From Abditibacteriaceae bacterium (GTDB lineage Bacteria > Armatimonadota > Abditibacteriia > Abditibacteriales > Abditibacteriaceae): a stretch of DNA of 64,000 nt. The position numbers and the translations under genes are program-made. The stretch is taken from NCBI GenBank assembly GCA_019239895.1, contig JAFAZH010000016.1, positions 1-64,000 on the forward strand, read 5' to 3'. Under the pieces are notes generated by a model, which worked only from the letters and a program-made list of their open reading frames with translations, was not told the origin of the DNA and did not search any database. Below, piece after piece: positions 14,388-22,327 of the stretch; position 1 is the first letter of the stretch, and every line of letters starts with the position of its first letter.

Positions 14388-15530
14388 TTAACGCCCCGGG
14401 TGGATTTGCGCCCGCAGTTGATCTGCGGGCGAGAACTGTCGGGCCTGCGCCTCAATATCGGCTCGTGCCAGCGAGAGATAACGCTGGGTCATTTGCAGGT
14501 TCGTGTGACCAAGCATAGATTGGAGGGCGAAGATGTCTCCTCCTCCCCTCAGCCACTGAATGGCAAAGGTGCGCCGCAAGACATGGGGGGAGCAACTGCG
14601 CTGGATACCAGCCGCGTTAGCGAGTCTTTCGATAAGTTTAAGCAAACCACTACGTGTCAATGGGCGCTCCGTCACCCCCGGCACAATCGAGAGGAAGAGC
14701 GGTTCCTCTGCCCTGCCTGCTCTTTGACGCAGGTAGACTCGCAACGCACTTCCGGTAGAGACGCCAAAATAGACGACGCGACGTTTATTGCCCTTCCCCA
14801 ACACAGAGCAGAAACGTCGGTTCAGATCCATATCCTGAACTTTAAGGCCGCACAGTTCTGAGGCGCGTATTCCAGTATCCAACAGCAGGAGCAGGATAAG
14901 CTCATTCCTCTGCGGGTGCAGCGATTTACGGGCTGCTCCAAACAACGCCTTTACTTCGGCAGGTGTCAGTGGTTGCTTCTCTTCAAAGCGCACGACTGGT
15001 CGGGGGATGCGCTCCATAGGAGAGGTGGGCAGGATACCCTCGGCCACCAACCACTTAAAGAAGGTGGAGAGGCAAACGTGATAATCTTTGACAGTTACGG
15101 GTCGGACAGGCTTATTAAGATGCTTGCGTCCCCACCGGCCCCCTTCTTCATGGCCATGTCGCAGGTAATGCAGGAACTCCTTGAGTTCCCGTGTGCCACA
15201 AGTTTGATAGTGCCGGTGCTTAAGGAACCAGCAGAGATTGGTGAGGAACACCCGCCGCGTTTGGAGGGTTTGGGGTGAGTGCAGGCGGTACTCACAGTCG
15301 AGCAGCCACTCCTCAGCAAGTGACTCTATATCCCGTAGGGCAAGCTTGCCACGCTCCTGAGAATCGTCAGCAACCGTAGGTTTGGAAGCAGTTTTGGCAC
15401 CAGCACTAGACGCAGGGTAAGATGCGGTCTTGGACGAAGTGGTAGAGGCAGTTTTGGCTGCTCGTGGAGTGACTGTGGGGGTACTACGAGGGGTAGCTCG
15501 TTTCGTAACAGTAAGCGGACGCCTTGACAT
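14388..15530 (-). CDS. Tyrosine recombinase (XerC/D-like), copy 2, next to tRNA-Ala
   Basis: A 380-residue recombinase from the ATG at 15530, which has GGAGA 6 nt upstream; a longer frame to 15593 lacks support. A Thr/Ala/Ser/Lys-rich N-terminal tail of about 45 residues precedes the core-binding domain. The catalytic domain has TGIRASELCGL, LGKGNKRR, HVLRRTF and MLGHTNLQMTQRYLSL, all with the expected Arg, Lys, His-x-x-Arg and Tyr residues. It lies 94 bp from the 3' end of a tRNA-Ala gene, the classic position for the integrase of an element that uses that tRNA as attB. The basic, low-complexity tail is absent from copy 1. Confidence 0.9.
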   Translation of the reverse strand: MSRRPLTVTKRATPRSTPTVTPRAAKTASTTSSKTASYPASSAGAKTASKPTVADDSQERGKLALRDIESLAEEWLLDCEYRLHSPQTLQTRRVFLTNLCWFLKHRHYQTCGTRELKEFLHYLRHGHEEGGRWGRKHLNKPVRPVTVKDYHVCLSTFFKWLVAEGILPTSPMERIPRPVVRFEEKQPLTPAEVKALFGAARKSLHPQRNELILLLLLDTGIRASELCGLKVQDMDLNRRFCSVLGKGNKRRVVYFGVSTGSALRVYLRQRAGRAEEPLFLSIVPGVTERPLTRSGLLKLIERLANAAGIQRSCSPHVLRRTFAIQWLRGGGDIFALQSMLGHTNLQMTQRYLSLARADIEAQARQFSPADQLRAQIHPGR

Positions 15531-15533
15531 AAA

Positions 15534-15562
15534 ATTCTCCGAATCTTGAGATTTCGGAGAAT
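15534..15562 (-). promoter_or_regulatory. Leader hairpin covering the recombinase ribosome binding site
   Basis: A perfect 10-bp inverted repeat, ATTCTCCGAA/TTCGGAGAAT (15534-15543 and 15553-15562), ends 4 nt before the recombinase start codon. In the transcript one arm contains the GGAGA ribosome binding site, so folding would hide it and limit recombinase synthesis (inference). Confidence 0.5.
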
Positions 15563-15623
15563 AATCACAAAGGCGTAGGCCCTTGTCCCACAAGGGGCCA
15601 AGGACTTTTTGAAGATAAGAGAA

Positions 15624-15696
15624 TGGAGCTGAGGGGATTCGAACCCCTGACCTCTTGAGTGCGATTCAAGCGCGCTCCCAACTGCGCCACAGCCCC
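15624..15696 (-). tRNA. tRNA-Ala (anticodon CGC)
   Basis: The minus strand folds into a complete 73-nt cloverleaf without encoded CCA. The acceptor stem GGGGCTG pairs with CAGCTCC and includes the G3-U70 wobble that identifies alanine tRNAs. The T-arm contains GGTTCGAATCC. The anticodon stem CTTGA/TCAAG encloses the loop ATCGCAC, giving anticodon CGC, which reads GCG. Its 3' end faces the recombinase gene at 14388-15530, so it is the probable attachment site of the element to the left. A duplicated 3' tRNA fragment was not seen in the window and would lie farther left. Confidence 0.95.
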
Positions 15697-15865
15697 GATG
15701 CACAGATTAGCTACTTTTAGGATTATACGCCACTAAGCTTTCGTTGGCAACATACACCAATAGCAACCGTTTTTGCTTTGCATCGCGCTTTCATGATAAT
15801 CAGGAACCGCTCCCAGGCGGAACCGTGTAAAATGACAGCTATAGACAAGTTGATACTTTTAAAAG

Positions 15866-16354
15866 ATGGCTTCGCTAAGACGTAATCCACTATGGTTGCT
15901 GCTCGCTTGCATCGGCATGTTGGCTATTGCCGTAGAGCCTGCTACTACTTGCTTCTGTGCCACCTCTGCTGCGCCCCGTGGGGCCACTGCTCCTGCATCG
16001 CCACTCATGCCCTGCTGTGCCGCACAGCCTTCCATGCACGGCGCGTGTTGTAAGCATCAACATCCAGCACAGTTCCACTCAAAAACTAATAAGCCAGTTG
16101 CTAATCTGCATTGCAGTATGGGTGACTCTTCCCATTCATCCACCCATCAATGCGCCTTCAACACACCGGATACGCCGCAATGGACACAGACGCCATCGGG
16201 CACGCTACGCGTAAACGTTGCAGCCTTGCCCTTGCACCCGCTGTCTCTTGGTGAGCCAAGCAAGAGTTGCCCGTTGTTCTTTGATAATGATGAGAGACCG
16301 CCGCGCCAAGTTGCTGTCCCCACCTCTCCTGGTCGCGCCCCACCTGCCGCCTAG
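15866..16354 (+). CDS. Cys/His-rich secreted protein upstream of a copper-type locus
   Basis: A 162-residue protein with an N-terminal signal peptide (WLLLACIGMLAIAVEPAT), then a segment dense in Cys, His and Met (MPCCAAQ, GACCKHQHPAQFH, LHCSMG, HSSTHQC). The second half is Pro-rich and bland. The composition suggests periplasmic binding of a soft metal such as copper. It sits 152 bp upstream of the Met/His-rich outer-membrane protein gene, in the same direction. I do not recognise a named family. The ribosome binding site is weak. Confidence 0.6.
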   Translation: MASLRRNPLWLLLACIGMLAIAVEPATTCFCATSAAPRGATAPASPLMPCCAAQPSMHGACCKHQHPAQFHSKTNKPVANLHCSMGDSSHSSTHQCAFNTPDTPQWTQTPSGTLRVNVAALPLHPLSLGEPSKSCPLFFDNDERPPRQVAVPTSPGRAPPAA

Positions 16355-16386
16355 TCAAAGCTAAAATCGTGTCGCTAAGACGAACA

Positions 16387-16406
16387 TCCTCTCCTCAAAG
16401 AGAGGA
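16387..16406 (+). terminator. Small hairpin after the Cys/His-rich gene
   Basis: TCCTCTC (16387-16393) pairs with GAGAGGA (16400-16406) around a 6-nt loop. There is no clear U-tract, so it may be an attenuating or mRNA-stabilising hairpin rather than a full terminator. Confidence 0.4.
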
Positions 16407-16506
16407 CAGTTTGTGACGCGTTATCACTCACAATTGTGATCCTCTTTTAGCTTTCTTCTCACTGCCGCTTTCCCATTTCAAGAAATTTATAAAAGGAAAT
16501 ATTTCA

Positions 16507-18342
16507 ATGCGCAGTTTAGTCGTTATTCTGGCGGCGACTTTAGGGGCATCCCTGCCAGGTCTGGCCGCTGCTGATGCTCAAACTTCCACTAACTCCAAGC
16601 ATGATACGCACAGCAACCATACCACTCATGAGAACATGAACAAGCAGAGTATGGATATGAAGTCGGGCGATATGTCTGGTATGGACATGAAAGGCATGAA
16701 TATGTCCGGCATGGAACAACGTGGCATGATGCCTATGTCGTCATCCGTTGACCTCAATGATGCTATGAATCGTGAGGGTTCGGGCACTTCCTGGCTGCCG
16801 GACTCGACGCCGATGTATGGCAAGATGATTATGCGCGGCAAGGACATGCTGATGCTGCATGGCGCTATTTGGCCGCGTTACACTACCCTCCGCTCTGGCC
16901 GGGATATCTCTATAGCAGGTCAGGGCAGCGGCAGTAAATTCGATGCACCCTCGTGGTTTATGGGCATGTATGGCCACCCGCTTGGCTCCAGCGAGCGGCC
17001 TAAGGCACAATTTGGAGTGCGGCTGATGGTGAGCGCCGACCCGATAATTGAGCGGAGTCATGGTTATCCACTGCTCTACCAGACTGGCGAAACCGCGAAC
17101 GGGTTACCGCTCCATGATCGGCAGCACCCACACGATCTCTTTGATGAACTTTCTGTCACATATTCACATCGTCTGGGGCAGCGCAATTCCGCTTACGCTT
17201 ATCTGGCTTATCCTGGTGAGCCAGCATTAGGGCCACCAACGTTTATGCACCGCCTGTCGGCGATGGACATGCCGGATGCGCCAATCTCCCACCACTGGCA
17301 GGATTCGACCCATGTCACCTTTGGTGTCACGACGTTAGGCTTCTCAACGGGGAAACTCAAGCTCGAAGCCAGTGCCTTCAAGGGTCGGGAACCAGATGAA
17401 AATCGTTATAACTTTGAGTCACCTAAGTTGGATTCATATAGTGGCCGCCTGTCGTGGAATCCAACGCGTGACCTGGCACTGCAAGTCTCCCAGGGATACA
17501 TTAAAAGCCCGGAGGCGTTAGACCCAGCCGTTAATCGTCATCGCACCACGGCCTCTCTCGTTTACAACAAACCGCTCCAGGGTGATGCTAACTGGTCGAA
17601 TGCTCTGGTATGGGGCCAAAACAATGATACAGGTGAAGGTAAGACCAACGCCTATTTGTTGGAGAGCGACTATCAGAAAGGCTCTAACACTCTGTATGGC
17701 CGCCTGGAGCGCGTGCAAAAGTCGGGGCATGAGTTGGTTTTAGCTCCTGCTGATGAGCACAATATCTATAATGTGGGAGCTTATAGCATCGGCTATGTGC
17801 GTGATCTCAAGCACGGTTCGGGGCTGGATGTAGGGCTGGGTGTGCAAGCGACACTTTATACCAATCCCAGCAGCCTTAACGCTTACTACGGTTCCAGCCG
17901 ACACGGTGGATTTGAAATCTTCTTCCGTATCCGTCCCTCGCGGATGCAAGGCATGGGCGGCATGGCAGGTGTGAATCATGACCAGATGACAGGAATGTCT
18001 GGCATGGATGCTAATACTGGAGCAATGGCCTCAAATACAGGCATCAAAGTCACAACATCTATCATTCCTAACATTCCTACATCGGACGGGCAAAACGTCC
18101 TGACTGTCACTCTCACCGATGCCGCGGGCAAGCCTGTGACCGGGGCTAAGGTTGAATCCAGTGTGGCTATGACCAGTATGGATATGGGCACTAAGCATCC
18201 GGTTTTTAAGGAGCTGGGCAAGGGACGTTACGCAGGCAATGTGTCTTTCTCAATGGCCGGGCCGTGGCGCGTGACGCTTAAGATCACACCCGCTAATAAT
18301 GCTGCACCTGTTACACAAAGCTTCGATTATCAGGTGAAGTGA
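16507..18342 (+). CDS. Met/His-rich predicted outer-membrane protein with FixH/YtkA-like C-terminal domain
   Basis: A 611-residue protein with a good AAAGGAAA site. A signal peptide (about 1-23) leads into a His-rich stretch and then a Met-rich block of about 40 residues (repeats such as MSGMDMKGMNMSGM), typical of periplasmic copper-binding proteins. Residues about 95-480 alternate polar and hydrophobic residues with many Tyr, Gly and Asn, as in an outer-membrane beta-barrel (TTLGFSTGKLKLEASAFKG, SGRLSWNPTRDLALQVSQG). A second Met-rich linker (about 477-505) is followed by a FixH/YtkA-like domain (about 510-611). Copper or other soft-metal handling at the outer membrane is the likely role. 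The three-part fusion is unusual. A long terminator hairpin follows. Confidence 0.65.
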   Translation: MRSLVVILAATLGASLPGLAAADAQTSTNSKHDTHSNHTTHENMNKQSMDMKSGDMSGMDMKGMNMSGMEQRGMMPMSSSVDLNDAMNREGSGTSWLPDSTPMYGKMIMRGKDMLMLHGAIWPRYTTLRSGRDISIAGQGSGSKFDAPSWFMGMYGHPLGSSERPKAQFGVRLMVSADPIIERSHGYPLLYQTGETANGLPLHDRQHPHDLFDELSVTYSHRLGQRNSAYAYLAYPGEPALGPPTFMHRLSAMDMPDAPISHHWQDSTHVTFGVTTLGFSTGKLKLEASAFKGREPDENRYNFESPKLDSYSGRLSWNPTRDLALQVSQGYIKSPEALDPAVNRHRTTASLVYNKPLQGDANWSNALVWGQNNDTGEGKTNAYLLESDYQKGSNTLYGRLERVQKSGHELVLAPADEHNIYNVGAYSIGYVRDLKHGSGLDVGLGVQATLYTNPSSLNAYYGSSRHGGFEIFFRIRPSRMQGMGGMAGVNHDQMTGMSGMDANTGAMASNTGIKVTTSIIPNIPTSDGQNVLTVTLTDAAGKPVTGAKVESSVAMTSMDMGTKHPVFKELGKGRYAGNVSFSMAGPWRVTLKITPANNAAPVTQSFDYQVK

Positions 18343-18399
18343 ACTCATTCTTGTCCCTTACTGTGCCGACTGAGGACAGTAAGGGAGAAGAATGAGTTC
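18341..18399 (+). terminator. Long hairpin at the end of the copper-type gene
   Basis: Two 24-nt arms (18341-18364 and 18376-18399) pair apart from one 2-bp internal mismatch, around an 11-nt loop. The left arm starts within the stop codon of the upstream gene. It lacks a strong U-tract; it resembles the stop-codon-adjacent palindromes found later in the window. Confidence 0.65.
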
Positions 18400-18541
18400 G
18401 GGTAAACTTAGGGCAGGATACCCCCGCTGCTCAAGAGCCGCCACGCTAAAGAGCGCCAACCCAACACGGAGATGTCTCAGTTCAATCATCACCATTGCGT
18501 CGAGGTCAGGGCCACCTGCAAAGGTTCAATTTGTCCCGAAG

Positions 18542-19822
18542 TTAAGTCAGTCCCGGCACAGCATAGTCTAAACAAAGCTCCTCAACCTGCTGACGCAAGA
18601 TGTTCAAGTAATTCTCATCTTGGTGGCGTGCGAGCGCATTCACCATCCATTCCGCTAACTGCTGCATCTGCGCTTCTTTCATGCCGCGTGTGGTGGCTGC
18701 TGGCGTGCCGAGCCGAATACCACTGGGTCGTAGGGGTGGGTTCGGGTCATCGGGGATGATCTGCTTGTTCGTTGTGATAGAGATAGCATCAAGCGTCTGT
18801 TCCGCCACTTTGCCATCCAGGGCGAAACTCTTGACCGTATCCAGCACCATCATGTGATTCTCCGTGCCACCCGTCACCAGTTGCGCACCCTGGGTCATCA
18901 GAGCATGAGCCAGGGCTTGAGCATTGTGGAGAACTTGAGCGGCATACGCTTTGAACTCCGGTTGTAGCGCCTTGCCCAGTGTCACGGCAATGGCCGCGAT
19001 AGTATTCATGTGGGGACCACCTTGTAGACCAGGAAAAACGGATTTATCTATGGCTTTGGCGAATGGTTCGCAGCAGAGAATCAACCCGCCGCGTGGCCCG
19101 CGCAGGCTCTTGTGCGTGGTGGTCGTCACAATATCAAAACCGTAATCAAACGGGTTACGCATCACACCACCTGCCACCAGACCGCCAATATGCGAGATGT
19201 CGGCCATTGTAATCGCGCCCACTTCGTCAGCCACGCGCTTGAACTCGGCATAATCGTAATCACGGGGATAAGAGGTGTAACCACACAACACAATTTTCGG
19301 CTTCGTTTCGCGGGCAATCTGCCGCAGTTGCTCAAAGTCTATACGGCCTTGGTTCTCTGGCTCAGTGCGATACCTTACGAAGTGATAAATCTGGCCCATG
19401 TGCGAAACGGGTGCGCCATGCGTCAGGTGTCCACCGTGCGATAAGTCCATGCCCAGCACAGTGTCGCCAGGCTTGAGGAAGGCCATATAGACTGCCTGGT
19501 TCATGGGTGAGCCGGAGAGGGCCTGCACATTGGCATGTTCGCACCGAAACACCTGTTTGGCCCGTTCAACGGCTAAGGTTTCAATCTGGTCAGTATATTC
19601 CTGTCCGCCATAATAACGACGACCAGGATAGCCTTCTGCATACTTGTTGGTGAACACTGATCCTAATGCGGCCAGTACTTCAGGATAGGTGTAATTCTCC
19701 GAGGGGATTAATTCCACCCCTTTCTGCTCCCGTTCCTCTTCGCCCACCAGAGCACAATAAACTGCGGGGTCGTTGTGCTGCAACATCTCGCGTTGCGCCA
19801 TCAGCCGATCTCTGCTTTCCAT
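18542..19822 (-). CDS. glyA: Serine hydroxymethyltransferase
   Basis: GlyA interconverts serine and glycine with tetrahydrofolate, feeding one-carbon units to purine synthesis. The 426-residue length is normal. The PLP lysine lies in TTTTHKSLRGPRGG; other family marks are NKYAEGYPGRRYYGG, SGSPMNQAVY, DLSHGGHLTHG and ADISHIGGLVAGG. The ATG at 19822 is chosen because GGAGGT (19827-19832) lies 4 nt upstream. The leader carries a ZTP riboswitch and terminator, so expression should rise when purine-precursor ZMP/ZTP accumulates. It is monocistronic as far as can be seen. Confidence 0.97.
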   Translation of the reverse strand: MESRDRLMAQREMLQHNDPAVYCALVGEEEREQKGVELIPSENYTYPEVLAALGSVFTNKYAEGYPGRRYYGGQEYTDQIETLAVERAKQVFRCEHANVQALSGSPMNQAVYMAFLKPGDTVLGMDLSHGGHLTHGAPVSHMGQIYHFVRYRTEPENQGRIDFEQLRQIARETKPKIVLCGYTSYPRDYDYAEFKRVADEVGAITMADISHIGGLVAGGVMRNPFDYGFDIVTTTTHKSLRGPRGGLILCCEPFAKAIDKSVFPGLQGGPHMNTIAAIAVTLGKALQPEFKAYAAQVLHNAQALAHALMTQGAQLVTGGTENHMMVLDTVKSFALDGKVAEQTLDAISITTNKQIIPDDPNPPLRPSGIRLGTPAATTRGMKEAQMQQLAEWMVNALARHQDENYLNILRQQVEELCLDYAVPGLT

Positions 19823-19832
19823 CGTAACCTCC

Positions 19833-19873
19833 AAAACAAAAATGCCCGGACTACCTTATCCGGTAGCCCAGGC
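19833..19873 (-). terminator. Riboswitch-controlled intrinsic terminator of glyA
   Basis: In the minus-strand RNA a 12-bp stem (GCCUGGGCUACC with GGUAGUCCGGGC, including G-U pairs) closes a GGAUAA loop and is followed by AUUUUUGUUUU. The 5' arm overlaps the conserved CCGAUCGCCUGGGC of the ZTP aptamer, so aptamer folding and terminator folding exclude each other. Confidence 0.9.
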
Positions 19874-19945
19874 GATCGGCTGAATTTCCCAGTCACGCGC
19901 TCCCCCGTGGTTAGCTCCACTTCGTTCGCCAGTTACGCGGACTTC
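19866..19945 (-). promoter_or_regulatory. ZTP (pfl) riboswitch upstream of glyA
   Basis: The minus-strand leader holds the conserved blocks of the pfl/ZTP aptamer in order: CGCGUAACUGGCG (19928-19940 region), a hairpin with GUGGAGCUAACCAC, the GGGGGAGCGCG block, and after a short linker CCGAUCGCCUGGGC (19866-19879). ZTP riboswitches sense ZMP/ZTP, which signal folate shortage, and commonly control glyA, purine and folate genes. The overlapping terminator makes this an on-switch at the level of transcription. Confidence 0.9.
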
Positions 19946-19957
19946 TAATTGCTTCTC

Positions 19958-19987
19958 ATTATAATCAGCTTTTCACTGCGGATGCAA
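19958..19987 (-). promoter_or_regulatory. Predicted glyA promoter
   Basis: On the minus strand a perfect TATAAT lies at 19958-19963, with TTGCAT as -35 at 19982-19987 (spacer 18). It starts transcription just ahead of the ZTP aptamer, just past the stop codon of the upstream PhyH-like gene. Confidence 0.6.
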
Positions 19988-19988
19988 C

Positions 19989-20555
19989 TTACCACTTCAT
20001 ATTGAGGGCCAGGCGTGGATGTTCGCTAACGTTCATGCTGCCGCCATGCGCGCACAGATAATGGTAAAACAACACATCTCCACAGCGCGGTGTTAGTTCC
20101 ACCGGCTCTCCTAAATCCAGCTTAGGCAACTCCTGATTCAGCGTCCACATCAGCTCAAACCGCGCCGGATCACTTTTGGCGAGGCTCTCCAGCTTTTGAT
20201 GTGAACCCGGCCACACGACCGTGCCGCCACCATGCGGCGGCACATCGCTCAGATAGGTCATGGCCGCAATGCGAAAAGCGCGAGGAAAGACATGGTGCCC
20301 TGCATCTTTAATAGCATGGTCAATGTGCGGCTGTGGCCAGTGCCACTCGCCGACACGAGGAAAGACATTAATAGCATAAGCTCGACTGGGTGGCTTGAAT
20401 GAAGCCGCATCATCGTCTGCCAGTTGCGCCGTAGCCGCACAGAGTTCCGGGGTGTAACAGGCCAGCAGCGCCGGGTCATCAAACGACTGGTGGGCCTGTT
20501 TGAAGCCTTCCCATGATGCAGGAGTTTGACCCTCAATGCCAATCAAGCGTCGCAT
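19989..20555 (-). CDS. Phytanoyl-CoA dioxygenase (PhyH)-family protein, 5' end uncertain
   Basis: An Fe(II)/2-oxoglutarate-type oxygenase of at least 188 residues. QPHIDHA offers the His-x-Asp iron ligands, CAHGG the second His and HPRLALN the 2-oxoglutarate Arg; GGGTVVWPGSH is the usual family segment. Homology-like sequence (QGYLLITGLIPAKIAREAEAT) continues upstream of the first ATG in the same frame without an ATG, GTG or TTG. A start at the ATG near 20630 would need one extra base in the AAAA run that follows it. So either an unusual start or a small frameshift is present. The substrate is unknown. Confidence 0.8.
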   Translation of the reverse strand: MRRLIGIEGQTPASWEGFKQAHQSFDDPALLACYTPELCAATAQLADDDAASFKPPSRAYAINVFPRVGEWHWPQPHIDHAIKDAGHHVFPRAFRIAAMTYLSDVPPHGGGTVVWPGSHQKLESLAKSDPARFELMWTLNQELPKLDLGEPVELTPRCGDVLFYHYLCAHGGSMNVSEHPRLALNMKW

Positions 20556-20656
20556 AGTGGCCTCGGCTTCCCTGGCAATTTTAGCAGGAATGAGACCCGT
20601 AATCAGTAAGTAACCTTGAGCCTGATAGGTGTTTTGTTGTTCATTGGTTAGGATAG

Positions 20657-22102
20657 TTAGTCGCCTCCGGTTTCATTAGCATCAGTTTCGTTTGCGCCAG
20701 CATTAGCCTCGTGCAGAAACTTTGCCCGTTGCCAATCTTTAGCTGCCCCCAGCATATAGGTATACCAATCCACCTGATCTGTCACCTGTTTGGCACGATA
20801 ATCCGCCAGCACTTTAGCCTGGTTCCCCTTGAGACCATGTGGCGAATAACCGGTGGCGCGGCCCATGTTATGCAGGAACTCATGCAGGCAATCGGTTGAG
20901 TTCATGGGCATACTTTTAATGCCGCCGCGTGCGGGCAGTTTACCTCCGTGATACGGCAATTCAATTGGCCCACCACCATAGGCGCGAGCGGCCTCGCCAC
21001 GATGCCAGACGAAGACGACGCCGTCATACTCCCCCACTATTTTCTTAAAGAAGTCATCTTGGGGCGGATCAAGTTGTGCGGGATCGAAATGTCGCACATG
21101 CAGGCGGTCGTGCCACATCCAATCGTGCAGGCCGCGCAACGTCACCTGGGGCAGGTCTATCCAGGTCGTCTGCACCTTGAATTGGCCAGCCGTGGCGTGC
21201 TCGACAGCATCCATAGCAAACTGCCAGGTGTGTTGATAGAAGGCCAGTTCATTATCGTCCAGATGGCTCTGCTCGGCCTTTTGCTGACCTTTATCCTCAT
21301 ATTTCAAATCGGTGTTGCGGATTATGACGGCGGCCATTTTGAAAGTGACGCGCTTATCTTGGGGCGGCACATCCTGACAGAGCCGCAACTTGGCCTTGAG
21401 GAATGATTGATCCAGAATCTCATAGCGTTTAACTCCATCGGGAGTGTCATACAGATAATAATAGGTATATTCATCGGCCACCCGGAGCACTCTGGCGGTG
21501 AAAGCATCGTTTTCTGTTGGACTAACTGGAATTTTGCCATAAGCGTCCAGTGCCCTCTGATAAGCGGCCTGCGCCGTCCTTTTATCACCTGCTAAATAGG
21601 CTTCATCTCCTCTAACCAGGCCATCATAAAATTCAGTATAGGCTTCCAGTGCAGAGCGTTGGTCAGGGTAATAAGTGGGAAGTTGGCGCAGAAATCCAAC
21701 GCCACGCGAGCGCATATTCAACACGGCTAAAGCCTGCAAATAGGTGTTCAGGTTATCTGTTTTAAGCTCGAGAGTCAGGGCCTTTTCAAAAAATGGCAGC
21801 GCTTCTTGGGGCCGATTGAGCTTATTGAGTGAGAGAGCAATACAAATGGTTGGCAAATAGTGACGTTCGCTTGGGGCCAGCAGTTGCGCAGCGGCGGCTT
21901 GTCCAGTCTGCAATACCTGAGAGTATGCACCAGCACGATACAGAGCAAAAAGTTGGTCGCCAAATGCCCGCCATTCCACCCCGCTTTGTGGCGGGCGGGC
22001 TGCCCCGGCACTACTTAGCCCAAGCAGCACCAAAACCATGTAGAGCCGTGCCCTTTGGTGCTGCGTCATCATAAAGGAATTCATTGTCCTTGGATTTTTC
22101 AT
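20657..22102 (-). CDS. Secreted TPR protein with an HExxH metallopeptidase-like motif
   Basis: From the ATG at 22102 (AAGGAAAG just upstream) the product has about 481 residues. A basic, hydrophobic N-terminus (LYMVLVLLGLSSAGA) acts as signal peptide. Residues about 50-200 contain TPR-like helical repeats (ALPFFEKALTLE, AYQRALDAYGKI). The C-terminal half includes LHEFLHNMGRATGYSPHG, an HExxH zinc signature followed by a possible third ligand, and an Asn/Trp-rich fold. A secreted or periplasmic protease is the inference; no close family is recognised. The C-terminus is Asn/Glu/Thr-rich. The next gene downstream on this strand is the PhyH gene, about 100 bp away. Confidence 0.6.
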   Translation of the reverse strand: MKNPRTMNSFMMTQHQRARLYMVLVLLGLSSAGAARPPQSGVEWRAFGDQLFALYRAGAYSQVLQTGQAAAAQLLAPSERHYLPTICIALSLNKLNRPQEALPFFEKALTLELKTDNLNTYLQALAVLNMRSRGVGFLRQLPTYYPDQRSALEAYTEFYDGLVRGDEAYLAGDKRTAQAAYQRALDAYGKIPVSPTENDAFTARVLRVADEYTYYYLYDTPDGVKRYEILDQSFLKAKLRLCQDVPPQDKRVTFKMAAVIIRNTDLKYEDKGQQKAEQSHLDDNELAFYQHTWQFAMDAVEHATAGQFKVQTTWIDLPQVTLRGLHDWMWHDRLHVRHFDPAQLDPPQDDFFKKIVGEYDGVVFVWHRGEAARAYGGGPIELPYHGGKLPARGGIKSMPMNSTDCLHEFLHNMGRATGYSPHGLKGNQAKVLADYRAKQVTDQVDWYTYMLGAAKDWQRAKFLHEANAGANETDANETGGD

Positions 22103-22327
22103 AATCTTTCCTTGTTTGACAGGGAATGCATAAGATATGCAAAGATTATCACACAAAGGGAAACTCGCCTCTTAGGGCTTGAAAAATTTTTAAAATTTGG
22201 GCGTGACAAAATAATAGCGGCCCCGTTAATCTCAGTGAAAGCCACACAGAGGAACACGATAAGTAACATTGTGTCGGCCAAAATTATACTGATGAATTTT
22301 AAAGATCATCGGAAAAAGGATAGAAAA

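Noticed and set aside
15600..15720. tRNA 3'-end duplicate that would mark the element's other border inside the window
   Set aside because: I noticed no second copy of the tRNA-Ala 3' end between 1 and 15600, so the left border is probably outside the window.
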